DNA of 64,000 nucleotides from Actinomycetes bacterium (lineage in GTDB: Bacteria > Actinomycetota > Acidimicrobiia > Acidimicrobiales > RAAP-2). Below are positions 25,907-34,901 of this stretch, piece by piece. The first letter of the stretch is position 1; every line of letters starts with the position of its first letter. The DNA lies in contig JAKANY010000008.1 of assembly GCA_021823525.1 (NCBI GenBank), forward strand, positions 1 to 64,000. The letters are read 5' to 3'. Under the pieces are notes generated by a model. The model was not told the origin of the DNA. It did no database searches and saw only the letters and a list, made by a program, of their open reading frames with translations. A program made the translations under genes and the position numbers.

Positions 25907-27064
25907 TCAGGCCCCCAGAGCCTCGTCGGTCGGCAGGCCGAGGAAGACCAGCACCGCGTCCAGGTACGGGACCGAGATCGTCGCGTCGGCGTGCTCGCGC
26001 ACGACGGCCTTGGCGTTGAAGGCGACGCCCAGGCCCGCCGCGACGATCATGTCGATGTCGTTGGCCCCGTCACCGATGGCCACCGTGCGCTCGAGGGGGA
26101 TGCCCAGCTCGTCGGCGAAGCGACGCAGGGCCGCGGCCTTGCCGGCGCGGTCGAGGATGTCACCCACGACGCGCCCGCTCAGGCGCCCGTCGACCACCTC
26201 GAGGTGGTTGGCCGCGTAGTGGGCGATCCCCAGGTCCGCGAGCAGCGGGCCGAGGACCTCGACGAAGCCGCCCGACACGACGGCCGGCACGTGGCCGAGG
26301 CGCTGGAGCGTGCGCACCAGCGTTGCGGCCCCGGGCGTCAGGGAGACCGCGGCGCGGACCTCGTCGAGCACCGACGCCGGGGCGCCCGCCAGCGTCGCCA
26401 CACGCCGGCGCAGGGACTCGGCGAAGTCGAGGTGGCCCGCCATGGCCGCCGCGGTGATCGCGTGGACCTCGTCGGCGCGCCCGCAGATCTCGGCGAGCCG
26501 GTCGATCACCTCGTCGGCCAGCAGCGTGGAGTCCGCGTCCATGACCACCAGCCGCGTCGACCACCGGTCGGCGGCCTCGCGCTGGAGTGCCACATCGAGC
26601 CCCTCGGCCGCCGCCAGGGCCCCCACCGCGCGGGCCAGCGCGCCCGCGTCGCGGGTGCTCGCGACGATCTCGTAGCCCGCGACCGGCCGGTGGGCGACCG
26701 GCGCGACGCGCTCGAGGCGCGCCCCCGCGCCCACGACGGCGCGCGCCACCTCCGTCACCAGGGCCGGAGCCAGCTCGGGGGCCACGACGGCCACCCGGTA
26801 GCGCTCGGTGCGCGCCGCGCGCAGGGGCACCTCGTGGACGAGCACGCTCACCGCGGGCCCCAGCGCCTCGCGCAGTTGGGCCCGCAACGCCTCGGGCGAG
26901 GGAGGCGCCCCGGTCACCTCGACGACCGCGACCACCGCGTCGGCGAGGGTCACCTGCGACAGGTCGCGCGCGACCACGTCGGGCGCGTCCAGGCCAGCCA
27001 GCGCCGCGAGGACCTCGAGGGACTGACTGGCGGGTCCCAGCGCGCTCACGCGGTAGGTCGGCAT
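25907..27064 (-). CDS. serB: Phosphoserine phosphatase with N-terminal ACT domains
   Basis: HAD phosphatase performing the last step of serine synthesis. 385 residues: about 160 N-terminal residues forming two ACT-like regulatory modules, then the catalytic core VVMDADSTLLADEVIDRLA (nucleophile and acid Asp in DADST), VVSGGFVEVLGPL, and AIGDGANDIDMI. This is the mycobacterial-type arrangement, often regulated by amino acids. ATG start follows TATCCT-N6, so it is leaderless although a G-run lies directly before the ATG. Confidence 0.95.
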   Translation of the reverse strand: MPTYRVSALGPASQSLEVLAALAGLDAPDVVARDLSQVTLADAVVAVVEVTGAPPSPEALRAQLREALGPAVSVLVHEVPLRAARTERYRVAVVAPELAPALVTEVARAVVGAGARLERVAPVAHRPVAGYEIVASTRDAGALARAVGALAAAEGLDVALQREAADRWSTRLVVMDADSTLLADEVIDRLAEICGRADEVHAITAAAMAGHLDFAESLRRRVATLAGAPASVLDEVRAAVSLTPGAATLVRTLQRLGHVPAVVSGGFVEVLGPLLADLGIAHYAANHLEVVDGRLSGRVVGDILDRAGKAAALRRFADELGIPLERTVAIGDGANDIDMIVAAGLGVAFNAKAVVREHADATISVPYLDAVLVFLGLPTDEALGA

Positions 27065-27070
27065 CCCCCG

Positions 27071-27076
27071 AGGATA
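27071..27076 (-). promoter_or_regulatory. -10 box of serB (leaderless)
   Basis: TATCCT on the minus strand with 6 nt to the serB ATG. Confidence 0.55.
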
Positions 27077-27083
27077 GAGCCGG

Positions 27084-28334
27084 CTACGCGGCCCCCCGCA
27101 GGCGCGCCACCTCGGCCACGTGCGGATCGTGGCGCGCGTCGAAGGACCACAGCCGCTTCACCGAGGCCGCCACCGCCCCGACCGACGCCGTGGCCACCAG
27201 CCCGCCCACGCCCAGCGACGCCCGCAGCGTCCACCACGCCGCCATCCACCCCGAGCGCAGCTGCCCCGTCGTGGGCCCGAGCGCGTAGGAGATGAGCTCG
27301 ACCCCGGCCAGGCGGCCGCGCACGTCCGGGGGGATCGACTCGTTCCACATCGTCGTGCGGAAGATCCCGCTGAGCCCGTCTGCGCCACCCGCGATGACCA
27401 GTCCCACCATGTCCAGGGCGAGCGAGTTGGCGAAGCCGAACAGCGCGATGCCCAGACCCCACACGGCGGCCGCGGCGACGATGGCCCTGCCGTAGCGCCG
27501 CACGTGACGCGCCCACCCCGCGCTCAGGGTGGCCAGCATCGACCCCAGGGGAAGCCCCATGTAGAGCAGGGCCAGCGCGTCGCGCTGACGGAACGTCGCG
27601 GCCACGAAGGGCAGCATGATCACCGGGTAGGCCCAGGCCATTGCGAGCAGGTCGACGAGATAGGTGCCCAGCAGGTCGGGGCGCGAGCGGGTGTAGCGCA
27701 GACCCTCGCGCAGCGACGTCACGACGTCCCCCTCGCCGCCGCCCCGCGGCGGGCGCTGCAGCGAGGCCAGCATCGGCACCGACACGCCGAAGGCGACCAC
27801 CGTCACCACGTAGGCCGTGGCCGGACCCGCGAGGACCGCGAGCAGCCCGCCCACGGCCGGCGCGACCAGCGTGGCGGTGGTGTCGCGGATGGCCCCCAGC
27901 GTCGCGGCGGCGCGCTGCTCGTCGTGGCGCACGATCAGCCGGCGCATCGCCACCAGGCTCGGGGTCTGCAGCGACCCCGCCGACACGACGAGCGCGTCGA
28001 CGACGTAGAGCACCCAGGCGTGGGGGTGCCACAGCGTGTTGACCAGCAGCGCCACCGACAGCACGCCGAGCACCACCTCGGTCGTCACCACCATGACGCG
28101 CCGATCGAGGTGGTCGGCCAGGACGCCTCCGTAGAGACCCAGCACCAGGATGGGGATCACCTCGACCAGGCCGAGGCTGCCCACCGCGAGCGTCGAGTGG
28201 GTCAGGAGCCGCAGCTGGTAGGCGGTGACCACGTAGGTCATCTGGTTGCCGATCCCCGAGTAGAAGCGCGCGAAGTAGAGGCGCCGGAACTGCGGCGACG
28301 ATCGCAGCGGCCCGAGGTCGACGCCGAGCTTCAC
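27084..28334 (-). CDS. MFS transporter (MFS_3 / enterobactin-exporter-like)
   Basis: 416-residue multi-pass carrier with about 12 hydrophobic segments. FARFYSGIGNQMTYVVTAYQL at the N-terminus, GLYGGVLADHLDRRVMVV (the MFS loop 2-3 signature, GxxxDxxxRR-like), and RGRLAGVELISYALGPTTG in the second half are typical of the MFS_3 group of drug or siderophore exporters. Substrate unknown. GTG start overlaps the acyltransferase stop (GTGA), so the two are translationally coupled, perhaps acting on or exporting an acylated product. Confidence 0.85.
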   Translation of the reverse strand: MKLGVDLGPLRSSPQFRRLYFARFYSGIGNQMTYVVTAYQLRLLTHSTLAVGSLGLVEVIPILVLGLYGGVLADHLDRRVMVVTTEVVLGVLSVALLVNTLWHPHAWVLYVVDALVVSAGSLQTPSLVAMRRLIVRHDEQRAAATLGAIRDTTATLVAPAVGGLLAVLAGPATAYVVTVVAFGVSVPMLASLQRPPRGGGEGDVVTSLREGLRYTRSRPDLLGTYLVDLLAMAWAYPVIMLPFVAATFRQRDALALLYMGLPLGSMLATLSAGWARHVRRYGRAIVAAAAVWGLGIALFGFANSLALDMVGLVIAGGADGLSGIFRTTMWNESIPPDVRGRLAGVELISYALGPTTGQLRSGWMAAWWTLRASLGVGGLVATASVGAVAASVKRLWSFDARHDPHVAEVARLRGAA

Positions 28335-28969
28335 GGAGCGCCGTCGATCCAGCCCTCGCTCGCCCGGTAGTGGCGCAGCACCCGCGCGGGCACACCGCCC
28401 AGGACGACGTGGCTGGGAAAGCGCCCGCGCACGACGGCGCCCGCAGCGACCGTCGTATGCTCGCCCAGCTCAGTGCCCGGCAGGATCACGACGTGGGCCC
28501 CCAGCCAGCTGCCCGCGCCGATGCGCACGGCCGCCTCGCGCGGGGTCTGCCACCCGATCGGCTGGTCGGGATCGTCGTAGACGTGGTTCTGGTCGGTGAT
28601 GTAGACGTAGGGGCCCGTCTGGATCTCGTCCCCGAGCTCGATGCGCCAGTGGCCCACGAGGTGCGAGCCCCGGCCGATCACGCAGCGCCGGCCGATCGTG
28701 ATCACCGGGCTGGTCAGCATCTCCTGGTCGGGCCCGATGCCCACCGCCAGGGTAACCTCGGGCCCGATGAGCGCCCCGTCGCCGATGGCCACGTAGCGCT
28801 CGTTGTAGATGACGCCCTGGGGCGCGAGGAGCGCCGCGCCCGCCCCGAAGGTGTGGAAGCGGCGGGCGTAGCGGTCGTCGGGTCCGACGATCGACACCTC
28901 GTCGAGATACCGGCGCATCGCGCGCACCGCCTCGCCGGCGCGTCGCCGCCAGACGAGCCGAGCACGCAT
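28331..28969 (-). CDS. Hexapeptide-repeat acyltransferase
   Basis: 212 residues with left-handed beta-helix repeats (IGDGALIGPEVTLAVGIG, ITIGRRCVIGRGSHLVG, VRIGAGSWLGAHVVILPG, LGEHTTVAAGAVVRG) and the terminal segment VVLGGVPARVLRHY common to LacA/CysE/maltose O-acetyltransferases. A long insertion holds YITDQNHVYDDPDQPIGWQ, with the catalytic-type His of this superfamily. Acceptor unknown; an O-acetylation of a surface polysaccharide or small metabolite is plausible. ATG start after TAGCGT-N6, leaderless. Coupled to the MFS gene. Confidence 0.85.
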   Translation of the reverse strand: MRARLVWRRRAGEAVRAMRRYLDEVSIVGPDDRYARRFHTFGAGAALLAPQGVIYNERYVAIGDGALIGPEVTLAVGIGPDQEMLTSPVITIGRRCVIGRGSHLVGHWRIELGDEIQTGPYVYITDQNHVYDDPDQPIGWQTPREAAVRIGAGSWLGAHVVILPGTELGEHTTVAAGAVVRGRFPSHVVLGGVPARVLRHYRASEGWIDGAP

Positions 28970-28975
28970 GGGGCC

Positions 28976-28981
28976 ACGCTA
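28976..28981 (-). promoter_or_regulatory. -10 box of the acyltransferase-MFS pair (leaderless)
   Basis: TAGCGT on the minus strand, 6 nt (GGCCCC) before the ATG at 28969. Confidence 0.6.
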
Positions 28982-29007
28982 CCGCCGAGCCCGCGGGCCG
29001 ACGGGGG

Positions 29008-30057
<1,050 letters not shown>

Positions 30058-30071
30058 GTGGTCTCCTTTGC

Positions 30072-30102
30072 TCAGTGGGGGCACCCTAGGTGACCCCACT
30101 GA
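30072..30102 (-). promoter_or_regulatory. 31-bp dyad in the recA upstream leader
   Basis: Arms TCAGTGGGG (30072-30080) and CCCCACTGA (30094-30102) are perfect complements. Inside them CACC (30082-30085) pairs with GGTG (30089-30092) around CTA, leaving one G-A mismatch. The centre contains TAGGGT on the minus strand (30088 to 30083), a possible second -10 box. It could be an operator or a leader hairpin placed just before the SD. Confidence 0.55.
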
Positions 30103-30123
30103 CACGGATCGGGTGCCAGCCCC

Positions 30124-30129
30124 ACCGTA
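30124..30129 (-). promoter_or_regulatory. Candidate recA -10 box next to the SOS box
   Basis: TACGGT on the minus strand. The LexA box lies just upstream of it, between about -17 and -30 relative to the implied start, so a bound repressor would block this promoter. Confidence 0.4.
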
Positions 30130-30132
30130 CTA

Positions 30133-30146
30133 CGAACAGGTGTTCG
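30133..30146 (-). promoter_or_regulatory. LexA (SOS) box of recA
   Basis: CGAACAGGTGTTCG matches the actinobacterial and Gram-positive SOS consensus CGAAC-N4-GTTCG with both half-sites perfect. It lies between the cinA stop and recA, 76 bp upstream of the recA ATG. Confidence 0.85.
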
Positions 30147-30148
30147 CA

Positions 30149-31411
30149 TCAAGCACCGCTGCGATCCAGCGCCCGGCGCAGCACGTCGAGCGCGCTGATG
30201 GCGGCGTAGGCCCGGATGCGCGGACGATCGCCCGCGAGCTGCAGCGTGCGGGCCGTGACGTCGTGCCCGTCGTCGAGGCCCACGACGACCGTGCCCACCG
30301 GCTGGCCGTCCTGCTCCTCGGGGCCCGCCACCCCCGTCACCGCGAGGGCCACGTCAGCGCCCAGCAGTCGGCGTACCCCCGAGGCCATCGCGCGCGCCGC
30401 CGGCTCGGACACCACCGGCCCCTCGGGGACGTCCAGCACGTCGTGCTTGACGGCCGTGGCGTAGCTGACGACGCCACCGCGGAACCACGCGGACGCGCCC
30501 GGCACGTTCACCAGTCGACTCGCGATCAGGCCGCCGGTCAGCGACTCGGCGACCGCGAGCGACAGACCGCGCGCCACGAGCCGGTCCGCGACCACCGTCT
30601 CCATGGTCTGGGCGTCGACGCCGAAGACGATGTCGCCGAGGCGCTCGGCGATGGCGGCGCGCACGCGCCCCTCCTCGGCGCCCAGCAGATCGCGCGCGTG
30701 GGCCTCGTCGTCGCCCCGCGCCGTGATGCGGACCTTGATGCCCTCGATGCCCGACGCCAGGAAGGCGATCGTGAGACGATCGTCGCCCTCGAGCGCGCTG
30801 AAGCGCGTCGCGACGCTGTCGGCCAGCGCCGACTCGCTCGCCCCCCAGGTGCGCAGGACGCGGCTGACGATCGTCGCGCGCCTCCCGGTCGCGCGCTCGC
30901 GCGCCAGCAGGTCGGGCAGCACCGCGCGCTCGAACATGTCGGACATCTCGTAGGGGACGCCCGGCAGCAGGTACGCCACCTTGGTGCCGAGGGGGCAGAT
31001 CAGACCGGGCGCGGTCCCGCGCGCCTGGAGGATCACGGTGGCGCCCCGGGGCACGTCGGCCTGGCGCAGGTTGTTGGGCGGCATCGTACGGCCGCGGGCG
31101 CGGAAGAACGCGCCGATGCGCTCGATCTGCGACTCGTCGCGCTCCAGCGGGACGTTCATCACCTCGGCGATGGCCTCGCGCGTGATGTCGTCCTGGGTGG
31201 GACCGAGCCCCCCGCACACGATCACGGCGTCGCTGCGCGCCAGCGCGGTGCGCAGGACCAGGACGATGCGGTCGTGGTTGTCGCCCACGTGCTGGTGGTA
31301 GTGCGACGAGATGCCGTGGGCAGCCAGCTGCTCGCCCAGCCACTGGGAGTTCGTGTCAGCGATCTGACCCAGCAGCAGCTCGGTCCCCACGGCGACGATC
31401 TCAACGCGCAC
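30149..31411 (-). CDS. cinA: CinA family protein (ADP-ribose pyrophosphatase/NMN amidase type)
   Basis: 420 residues. N-terminal molybdopterin-binding-like domain (VEIVAVGTELLLGQIADTNS, VIVCGGLGPTQDDITREA, YLLPGVPYEM), here linked in CinA to ADP-ribose or NAD-metabolite hydrolysis. C-terminal CinA/PncC-type domain (LAVAESLTGGLIASRL with the catalytic Ser, GVVSYATAVKHDVL, AVTGVAGPE, PVGTVVVGL) typical of nicotinamide-nucleotide amidase. Starts 11 bp inside the end of pgsA. Conserved rimO-pgsA-cinA-recA order of Actinomycetota. Confidence 0.95.
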   Translation of the reverse strand: MRVEIVAVGTELLLGQIADTNSQWLGEQLAAHGISSHYHQHVGDNHDRIVLVLRTALARSDAVIVCGGLGPTQDDITREAIAEVMNVPLERDESQIERIGAFFRARGRTMPPNNLRQADVPRGATVILQARGTAPGLICPLGTKVAYLLPGVPYEMSDMFERAVLPDLLARERATGRRATIVSRVLRTWGASESALADSVATRFSALEGDDRLTIAFLASGIEGIKVRITARGDDEAHARDLLGAEEGRVRAAIAERLGDIVFGVDAQTMETVVADRLVARGLSLAVAESLTGGLIASRLVNVPGASAWFRGGVVSYATAVKHDVLDVPEGPVVSEPAARAMASGVRRLLGADVALAVTGVAGPEEQDGQPVGTVVVGLDDGHDVTARTLQLAGDRPRIRAYAAISALDVLRRALDRSGA

Positions 31412-31970
31412 GCAGCAGCCGCCTCCCGTCCACGTAGTAGCGCCACCCGGTGTACCCCGTCAGGACGACGGCCATCCAGATCGTCACCTCGCCGAGCCAC
31501 ACGTGCGGTGCCGCGATGGGCAGGACGCAGAACGCGATGGCCCAGTCCTGGACGAACGTCTTCCACTTGGCGATGCGGGTCGCCGGGATGGAGATCCCGC
31601 GGCGCGCCGCGCGCGAGCGGAAGTAGCTCATCCACGCCTCGCGCACCGTGATGAGGATCGACGGGACGAGGAAGGACGTTACCCCGTGCGGGCGCGCGAG
31701 CACGATCGCGTACAGGGAGCCCAGAACGAGGATCTTGTCGGCCAGCGGATCGAGGAACGCACCCGAGGTGGTGGTCCCGTGGCGCCGCGCGACGATGCCG
31801 TCGAAGTAGTCCGAGGAGGCCGCCAGGAATCCGACCAGCGAGGTCCACCACGAGACGCGGTCGATGACGATGAGGTAGACGAACAGCGGCGCGACCAGGA
31901 TGCGAAAGCCGGTCATCAGGTTGGCCGGCGTCAGCAGCGCCGTCTCGCCGTAGCGGGGCGACGAGCTCAT
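31401..31970 (-). CDS. pgsA: CDP-diacylglycerol-glycerol-3-phosphate 3-phosphatidyltransferase
   Basis: Membrane CDP-alcohol phosphotransferase making phosphatidylglycerophosphate, precursor of phosphatidylglycerol and cardiolipin. 189 residues, about five hydrophobic segments. The catalytic motif reads DYFDGIVARRHGTTTSGAFL then DPLADK, i.e. DxxDGxxAR-x7-GxxxDxxxD; the spacer is one residue shorter than the common x8. ATG 31970 overlaps the rimO stop (ATGA). Other CDP-alcohol substrates are less likely given the neighbourhood. Confidence 0.9.
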   Translation of the reverse strand: MSSSPRYGETALLTPANLMTGFRILVAPLFVYLIVIDRVSWWTSLVGFLAASSDYFDGIVARRHGTTTSGAFLDPLADKILVLGSLYAIVLARPHGVTSFLVPSILITVREAWMSYFRSRAARRGISIPATRIAKWKTFVQDWAIAFCVLPIAAPHVWLGEVTIWMAVVLTGYTGWRYYVDGRRLLRAR

Positions 31971-33259
31971 CGGGCCACCACGTCGACGCCTCGGCTCGCC
32001 ACGATCTCCGCCTCGAACATGCTCCCCACTTCCCGCCGCCGATCCACCTCCACAATGCCATCGATCTCGGGGCACTCGTGCACGCTGCGCGCGACGCCCG
32101 GCGCGTCGACCAGGAGCACCTGGCGCGTGCCGACCAGGTCGTCGCGCCGTCGGGCGGTGATCGCGTCTTGGGTCTCGCTGGCCTCACGCAGGCGCTCCAG
32201 GGCCAGCGCCGGGTCCACCTGGTCCGGAGCGATCGCCGCCGGCGTCCCCTCCTCGGGCGAGAACGGGAAGAAGCCGGCCCAGTCGAGCTGGGCGCTCTCT
32301 AGGAAGGCGAGGAGCGCGCGGTGGTCGTCCTCGGTCTCGCCCGGGTAGCCCAGGATGAACGAGGAGCGGAACGTCGCGGTGGGCTCGAGGGAGCGAATCC
32401 GGTCGATCCGCTCGAGGAACCGGTCGCTGTCGCCCCACCGGCGCATGCGGCGCAGGTGCGCGCGCGCCACGTGCTGGAGCGAGAGGTCGAAGTAGGCGAC
32501 ACCGGTGGCGAGGATCGCCTCGATCAGTCGCGGCGTCAGACTCGAGGGGTACAGGTAGAGCAGGCGCACGCGGTCCGCCTCGCGCGCCAGCTGCTCGACC
32601 AGGCCCACCAGCGGCTGATCGGTTGCGTCGTCGAGCGGCTCGGCGGCCTCGCGCCCGTCGCGACGGCGGCGGCGGTCGATGCCCCAGCTGGCTAGGTCCT
32701 GGGCCACCAGGACCAGCTCGCGCACGCCGCCCGCAGCCAGGCTGCGGGCCTCCTCGAGGACCGCCTCGGGCGTGCGGGAGCGCTGGTCGCCCCGGAAGCT
32801 CGGGATCGCGCAGAACCCGCAGCGCCGGTCGCACCCCTCGGCGATCTTGAGGTACGCCCAGGGCGCCTCGGCCGCGGGGCGGGGGAGGTTGAGCAGGTCG
32901 AAGTCGCTGCGGGGCGACCGGCGCACCCGCACGGGCGTCACGGCGGCGAACTCCTGACCGAAGCCGGCCACCACGTCGACCTCGGGCAGCGACGTCGCCA
33001 GCTCGTCGGCGTAGCGCTCGGCCAGGCATCCGGTGACCACGAGGCGCGCGCCCTCGCGGCGCCGCTGCGCCAGGTCCAGCACCGTGTCGATGGACTCCTC
33101 GCGTGCCGCCTCGATGAACGCGCAGGTGTTGGCGACGACGAGGTCGGCTCCCTCGACAGAGATGGCGCGCTCGTAGCCACGGTGCTCGAGCAGCCCCCCG
33201 AGCTTGTCCGAGTCGACCTGGTTCTTGGGGCATCCCAGGGTCTCGATGTAGTAGCGCAC
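31967..33259 (-). CDS. rimO: Ribosomal protein S12 methylthiotransferase
   Basis: Radical-SAM methylthiotransferase modifying S12 (Asp of the accuracy loop). 430 residues: N-terminal UPF0004 domain (YYIETLGCPKNQVDSD, ANTCAFIEAAREESID, VVTGCLAERY) with three Cys for the auxiliary cluster, radical SAM CDRRCGFCAIPSFRG (CxxxCxxC), LYLYPSSLT, and a C-terminal TRAM-like domain. GTG start at 33259 with AGGAGG SD. Transcribed from downstream of the tRNA-Ser terminator. Confidence 0.94.
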   Translation of the reverse strand: MRYYIETLGCPKNQVDSDKLGGLLEHRGYERAISVEGADLVVANTCAFIEAAREESIDTVLDLAQRRREGARLVVTGCLAERYADELATSLPEVDVVAGFGQEFAAVTPVRVRRSPRSDFDLLNLPRPAAEAPWAYLKIAEGCDRRCGFCAIPSFRGDQRSRTPEAVLEEARSLAAGGVRELVLVAQDLASWGIDRRRRRDGREAAEPLDDATDQPLVGLVEQLAREADRVRLLYLYPSSLTPRLIEAILATGVAYFDLSLQHVARAHLRRMRRWGDSDRFLERIDRIRSLEPTATFRSSFILGYPGETEDDHRALLAFLESAQLDWAGFFPFSPEEGTPAAIAPDQVDPALALERLREASETQDAITARRRDDLVGTRQVLLVDAPGVARSVHECPEIDGIVEVDRRREVGSMFEAEIVASRGVDVVAR

Positions 33260-33277
33260 GGCGTCCTCCTGACGCGA

Positions 33278-33306
33278 CGACACCGAGCGCCGGGCGCTCG
33301 GTGTCG
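33278..33306 (-). terminator. Stem-loop after tRNA-Ser(GCU)
   Basis: CGACACCGAGCG (33278-33289) pairs perfectly with CGCTCGGTGTCG (33295-33306) over a 5-nt loop; the stem can extend by two more G-C pairs. It starts 2 bp past the tRNA CCA end and before the rimO SD, so it probably terminates the tRNA transcript. Confidence 0.75.
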
Positions 33307-33307
33307 T

Positions 33308-33401
33308 TGGCGGAGAGGGAGGGATTCGAACCCTCGGGCCCGCGTTAACGGGCCGCATTCTTAGCAGGAATGTGGTTTAAGCCGGACTCACCCACCTCTC
33401 C
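33308..33401 (-). tRNA. tRNA-Ser(GCU)
   Basis: Class II tRNA with 7-bp acceptor GGAGAGG/CCTCTCC, discriminator G and an encoded CCA. Anticodon arm CATTC-CTGCTAA-GAATG gives anticodon GCT, reading AGC/AGU. A variable arm (GCCCG/CGGGC) and a T-arm with GGTTCGAATCC complete it. 94 nt including CCA. Confidence 0.97.
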
Positions 33402-33411
33402 CCAGGGGGGT

Positions 33412-33417
33412 ATCTTA
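33412..33417 (-). promoter_or_regulatory. -10 box of tRNA-Ser(GCU)
   Basis: TAAGAT on the minus strand, 10 nt upstream of the tRNA 5' end. Confidence 0.5.
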
Positions 33418-33481
33418 CCCAGTGCCCGCACGCGCGACGGCACCAGCTCGGGCCGCCCCCCACCTCCCCTCCGCTCATCGG

Positions 33482-33487
33482 TAAACT
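33482..33487 (+). promoter_or_regulatory. -10 box of the solute-binding protein gene
   Basis: TAAACT with 9 nt (three GCC triplets) to the ATG at 33497; no SD, so the message has at most a few leader bases. Confidence 0.5.
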
Positions 33488-33496
33488 GCCGCCGCC

Positions 33497-34387
33497 ATGG
33501 CCTCGCCTTCGTCACCGCTGCGCCGGTGGGCGTTGCGCGCCGTGGCGGCGGTGCTCGCGGCCACTCTCGGGCTGCCGGCGGCCGCGGGCGCCAACCTCGC
33601 CGCCGCGTCGCGCGCTCTGAGCGGCTGCCGCAGCGCGATGCGCTCGCTCGAGCGCGTCGCGGGCCGCCTGACCGTGGCCACCGAGCGGCCCACGAACTGG
33701 CCCTGGTTCCTCAACAACCAGCCGCGTAGCGGCCAGGGCTACGAGTCGGCCCTGGTGTACGCGCTCGCGTCGACGCTGGGCGTCGCGCGCCGCGACGTGC
33801 ACTGGATCCAGCAGCCCTACGCCACGGCCACGGCGCCGGGAGCCAAGACCTTCGACTTCGACGTCGACGAGATCGCCGCGCCGGCGGTCGCGTCGTCCGC
33901 GGTGACGTACTCGGCGCCGTACTACGACCTGCGCACCGCGCTGGTCGCGCTCACGAGCGACGCCATCGCCACCGACCACGGCGCCGCAGCGCTGCGGGGC
34001 TACCGCTACGGCGCGCTGGCGGGCTCGCCCGAGCTGGCCACCCTCGCGAGCACCCTGCACCCAGCGCAGGCGCCGCGCTCCTACCGCTCGATGAGCTCGC
34101 TGCTCGCGGCGCTGCACGCGGGCGCGGTGGACGCGATCGCCCTGGACACGGCGGCGGCCCTCGCCCTCGTGCGCACGCAGCCCCAAGTCCGGAACCAAGC
34201 ACCCGCCCGCGTGGTCGGCCAGCTCCCCGGCGCCAGCGGGCACTACGCGCTGGTCTTCCAGCACGGTAATCCGCTGGCCGGATGCGTCGACCAGGCGCTG
34301 GCGCAGCTGCGCCGCTCGGGCGTGCTGGCCCAGCTGGCGCACCGCTGGCTGTCGTCCTTTGCCGACGTGCCCGTCCTGCGTCCTTGA
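33497..34387 (+). CDS. Secreted solute-binding protein (SBP_bac_3-like), orphan
   Basis: 296 residues. A signal peptide with a basic n-region (PLRRWALR) and an Ala-rich core ends near AAGAN. The mature part resembles family 3 amino-acid-binding proteins: VATERPTNWPWFLNN, GQGYESALVYALASTLG, VTYSAPYYDLRTALVAL, DAIALDTAAALAL, and HYALVFQHGNPL. No lipobox Cys and no ABC permease or ATPase genes are adjacent. It may deliver amino acids to a transporter encoded elsewhere, or act as a sensor. Convergent with the Nudix gene. Confidence 0.75.
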   Translation: MASPSSPLRRWALRAVAAVLAATLGLPAAAGANLAAASRALSGCRSAMRSLERVAGRLTVATERPTNWPWFLNNQPRSGQGYESALVYALASTLGVARRDVHWIQQPYATATAPGAKTFDFDVDEIAAPAVASSAVTYSAPYYDLRTALVALTSDAIATDHGAAALRGYRYGALAGSPELATLASTLHPAQAPRSYRSMSSLLAALHAGAVDAIALDTAAALALVRTQPQVRNQAPARVVGQLPGASGHYALVFQHGNPLAGCVDQALAQLRRSGVLAQLAHRWLSSFADVPVLRP

Positions 34388-34392
34388 TCCGC

Positions 34393-34833
34393 TCAGGCGG
34401 CGAGCTGCTCGAGGACCAGCGAGAACAGCTCGCGGTCCCGGTCCCACGTCAGGTGGGTCGCGACCTCGTCCAGGGTGAGCCAGACGAGGTCGTCGACCTC
34501 GGCGTTGGGGGCGAACGCCCCGTCCTCGATCTCCATGAGGTAGTAGGCCACGATCTTGGGTCGACCCTTGCGGTGCGTGTAGTTCGTCGTGCCGATGAAG
34601 CGCTCGACCCGGCAGCGCAGGCCCGTCTCCTCCCAGACCTCGCGCAGCGCGGCCTCGGCGAAGCCCTCGCCCGGGTCGAGCTTGCCCTTCGGGAAGGTCC
34701 AGTCGCCCCGCGCCTCGCGGTAGATGCAGGCCACCTCGGGCCCCCGCTCCGGGTTGGAGCGCACGATGACGCCGCCGGCCGCGCGGATCAGGTCCTTGGG
34801 CGCGTCGTGGGGGACGATGAGCCGCGTGGTCAT
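34393..34833 (-). CDS. Nudix hydrolase
   Basis: 146 residues. A canonical Nudix box (GKLDPGEGFAEAALREVW followed by EETGL) sits near residues 50-72 after DWTFPK. Start AAGGVIVRSN and the spacing resemble MutT/diadenosine polyphosphate hydrolases and the N-terminal domain of mycobacterial MutT1. Substrate not decidable here (8-oxo-dGTP, Ap4A or similar). ATG start with GAGGAG SD. A TACTCT -10 box overlaps the promoter of the divergent TauE gene. Confidence 0.9.
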   Translation of the reverse strand: MTTRLIVPHDAPKDLIRAAGGVIVRSNPERGPEVACIYREARGDWTFPKGKLDPGEGFAEAALREVWEETGLRCRVERFIGTTNYTHRKGRPKIVAYYLMEIEDGAFAPNAEVDDLVWLTLDEVATHLTWDRDRELFSLVLEQLAA

Positions 34834-34888
34834 CGCCCGGCTCCTCGCCCCTCGGGTCGCGCGGTCCGGGCAGCACGTGGCACGTCCG

Positions 34889-34895
34889 TAGAGTA
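34889..34895. promoter_or_regulatory. Overlapping divergent -10 boxes of Nudix and TauE/SafE genes
   Basis: Plus TAGAGT (34889-34894) lies 7 nt before the ATG at 34902. Minus TACTCT (34895 to 34890) serves the Nudix gene with a leader of about 50 nt. The two hexamers share five bases. Confidence 0.55.
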
Positions 34896-34901
34896 GTGAA
34901 A

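Noticed and set aside
31401..31970. Shortened x7 spacer in the PgsA CDP-alcohol motif as a sign of new function
   Set aside because: The rest of the motif is intact and, as far as I recall, actinobacterial PgsA proteins often show this spacing.
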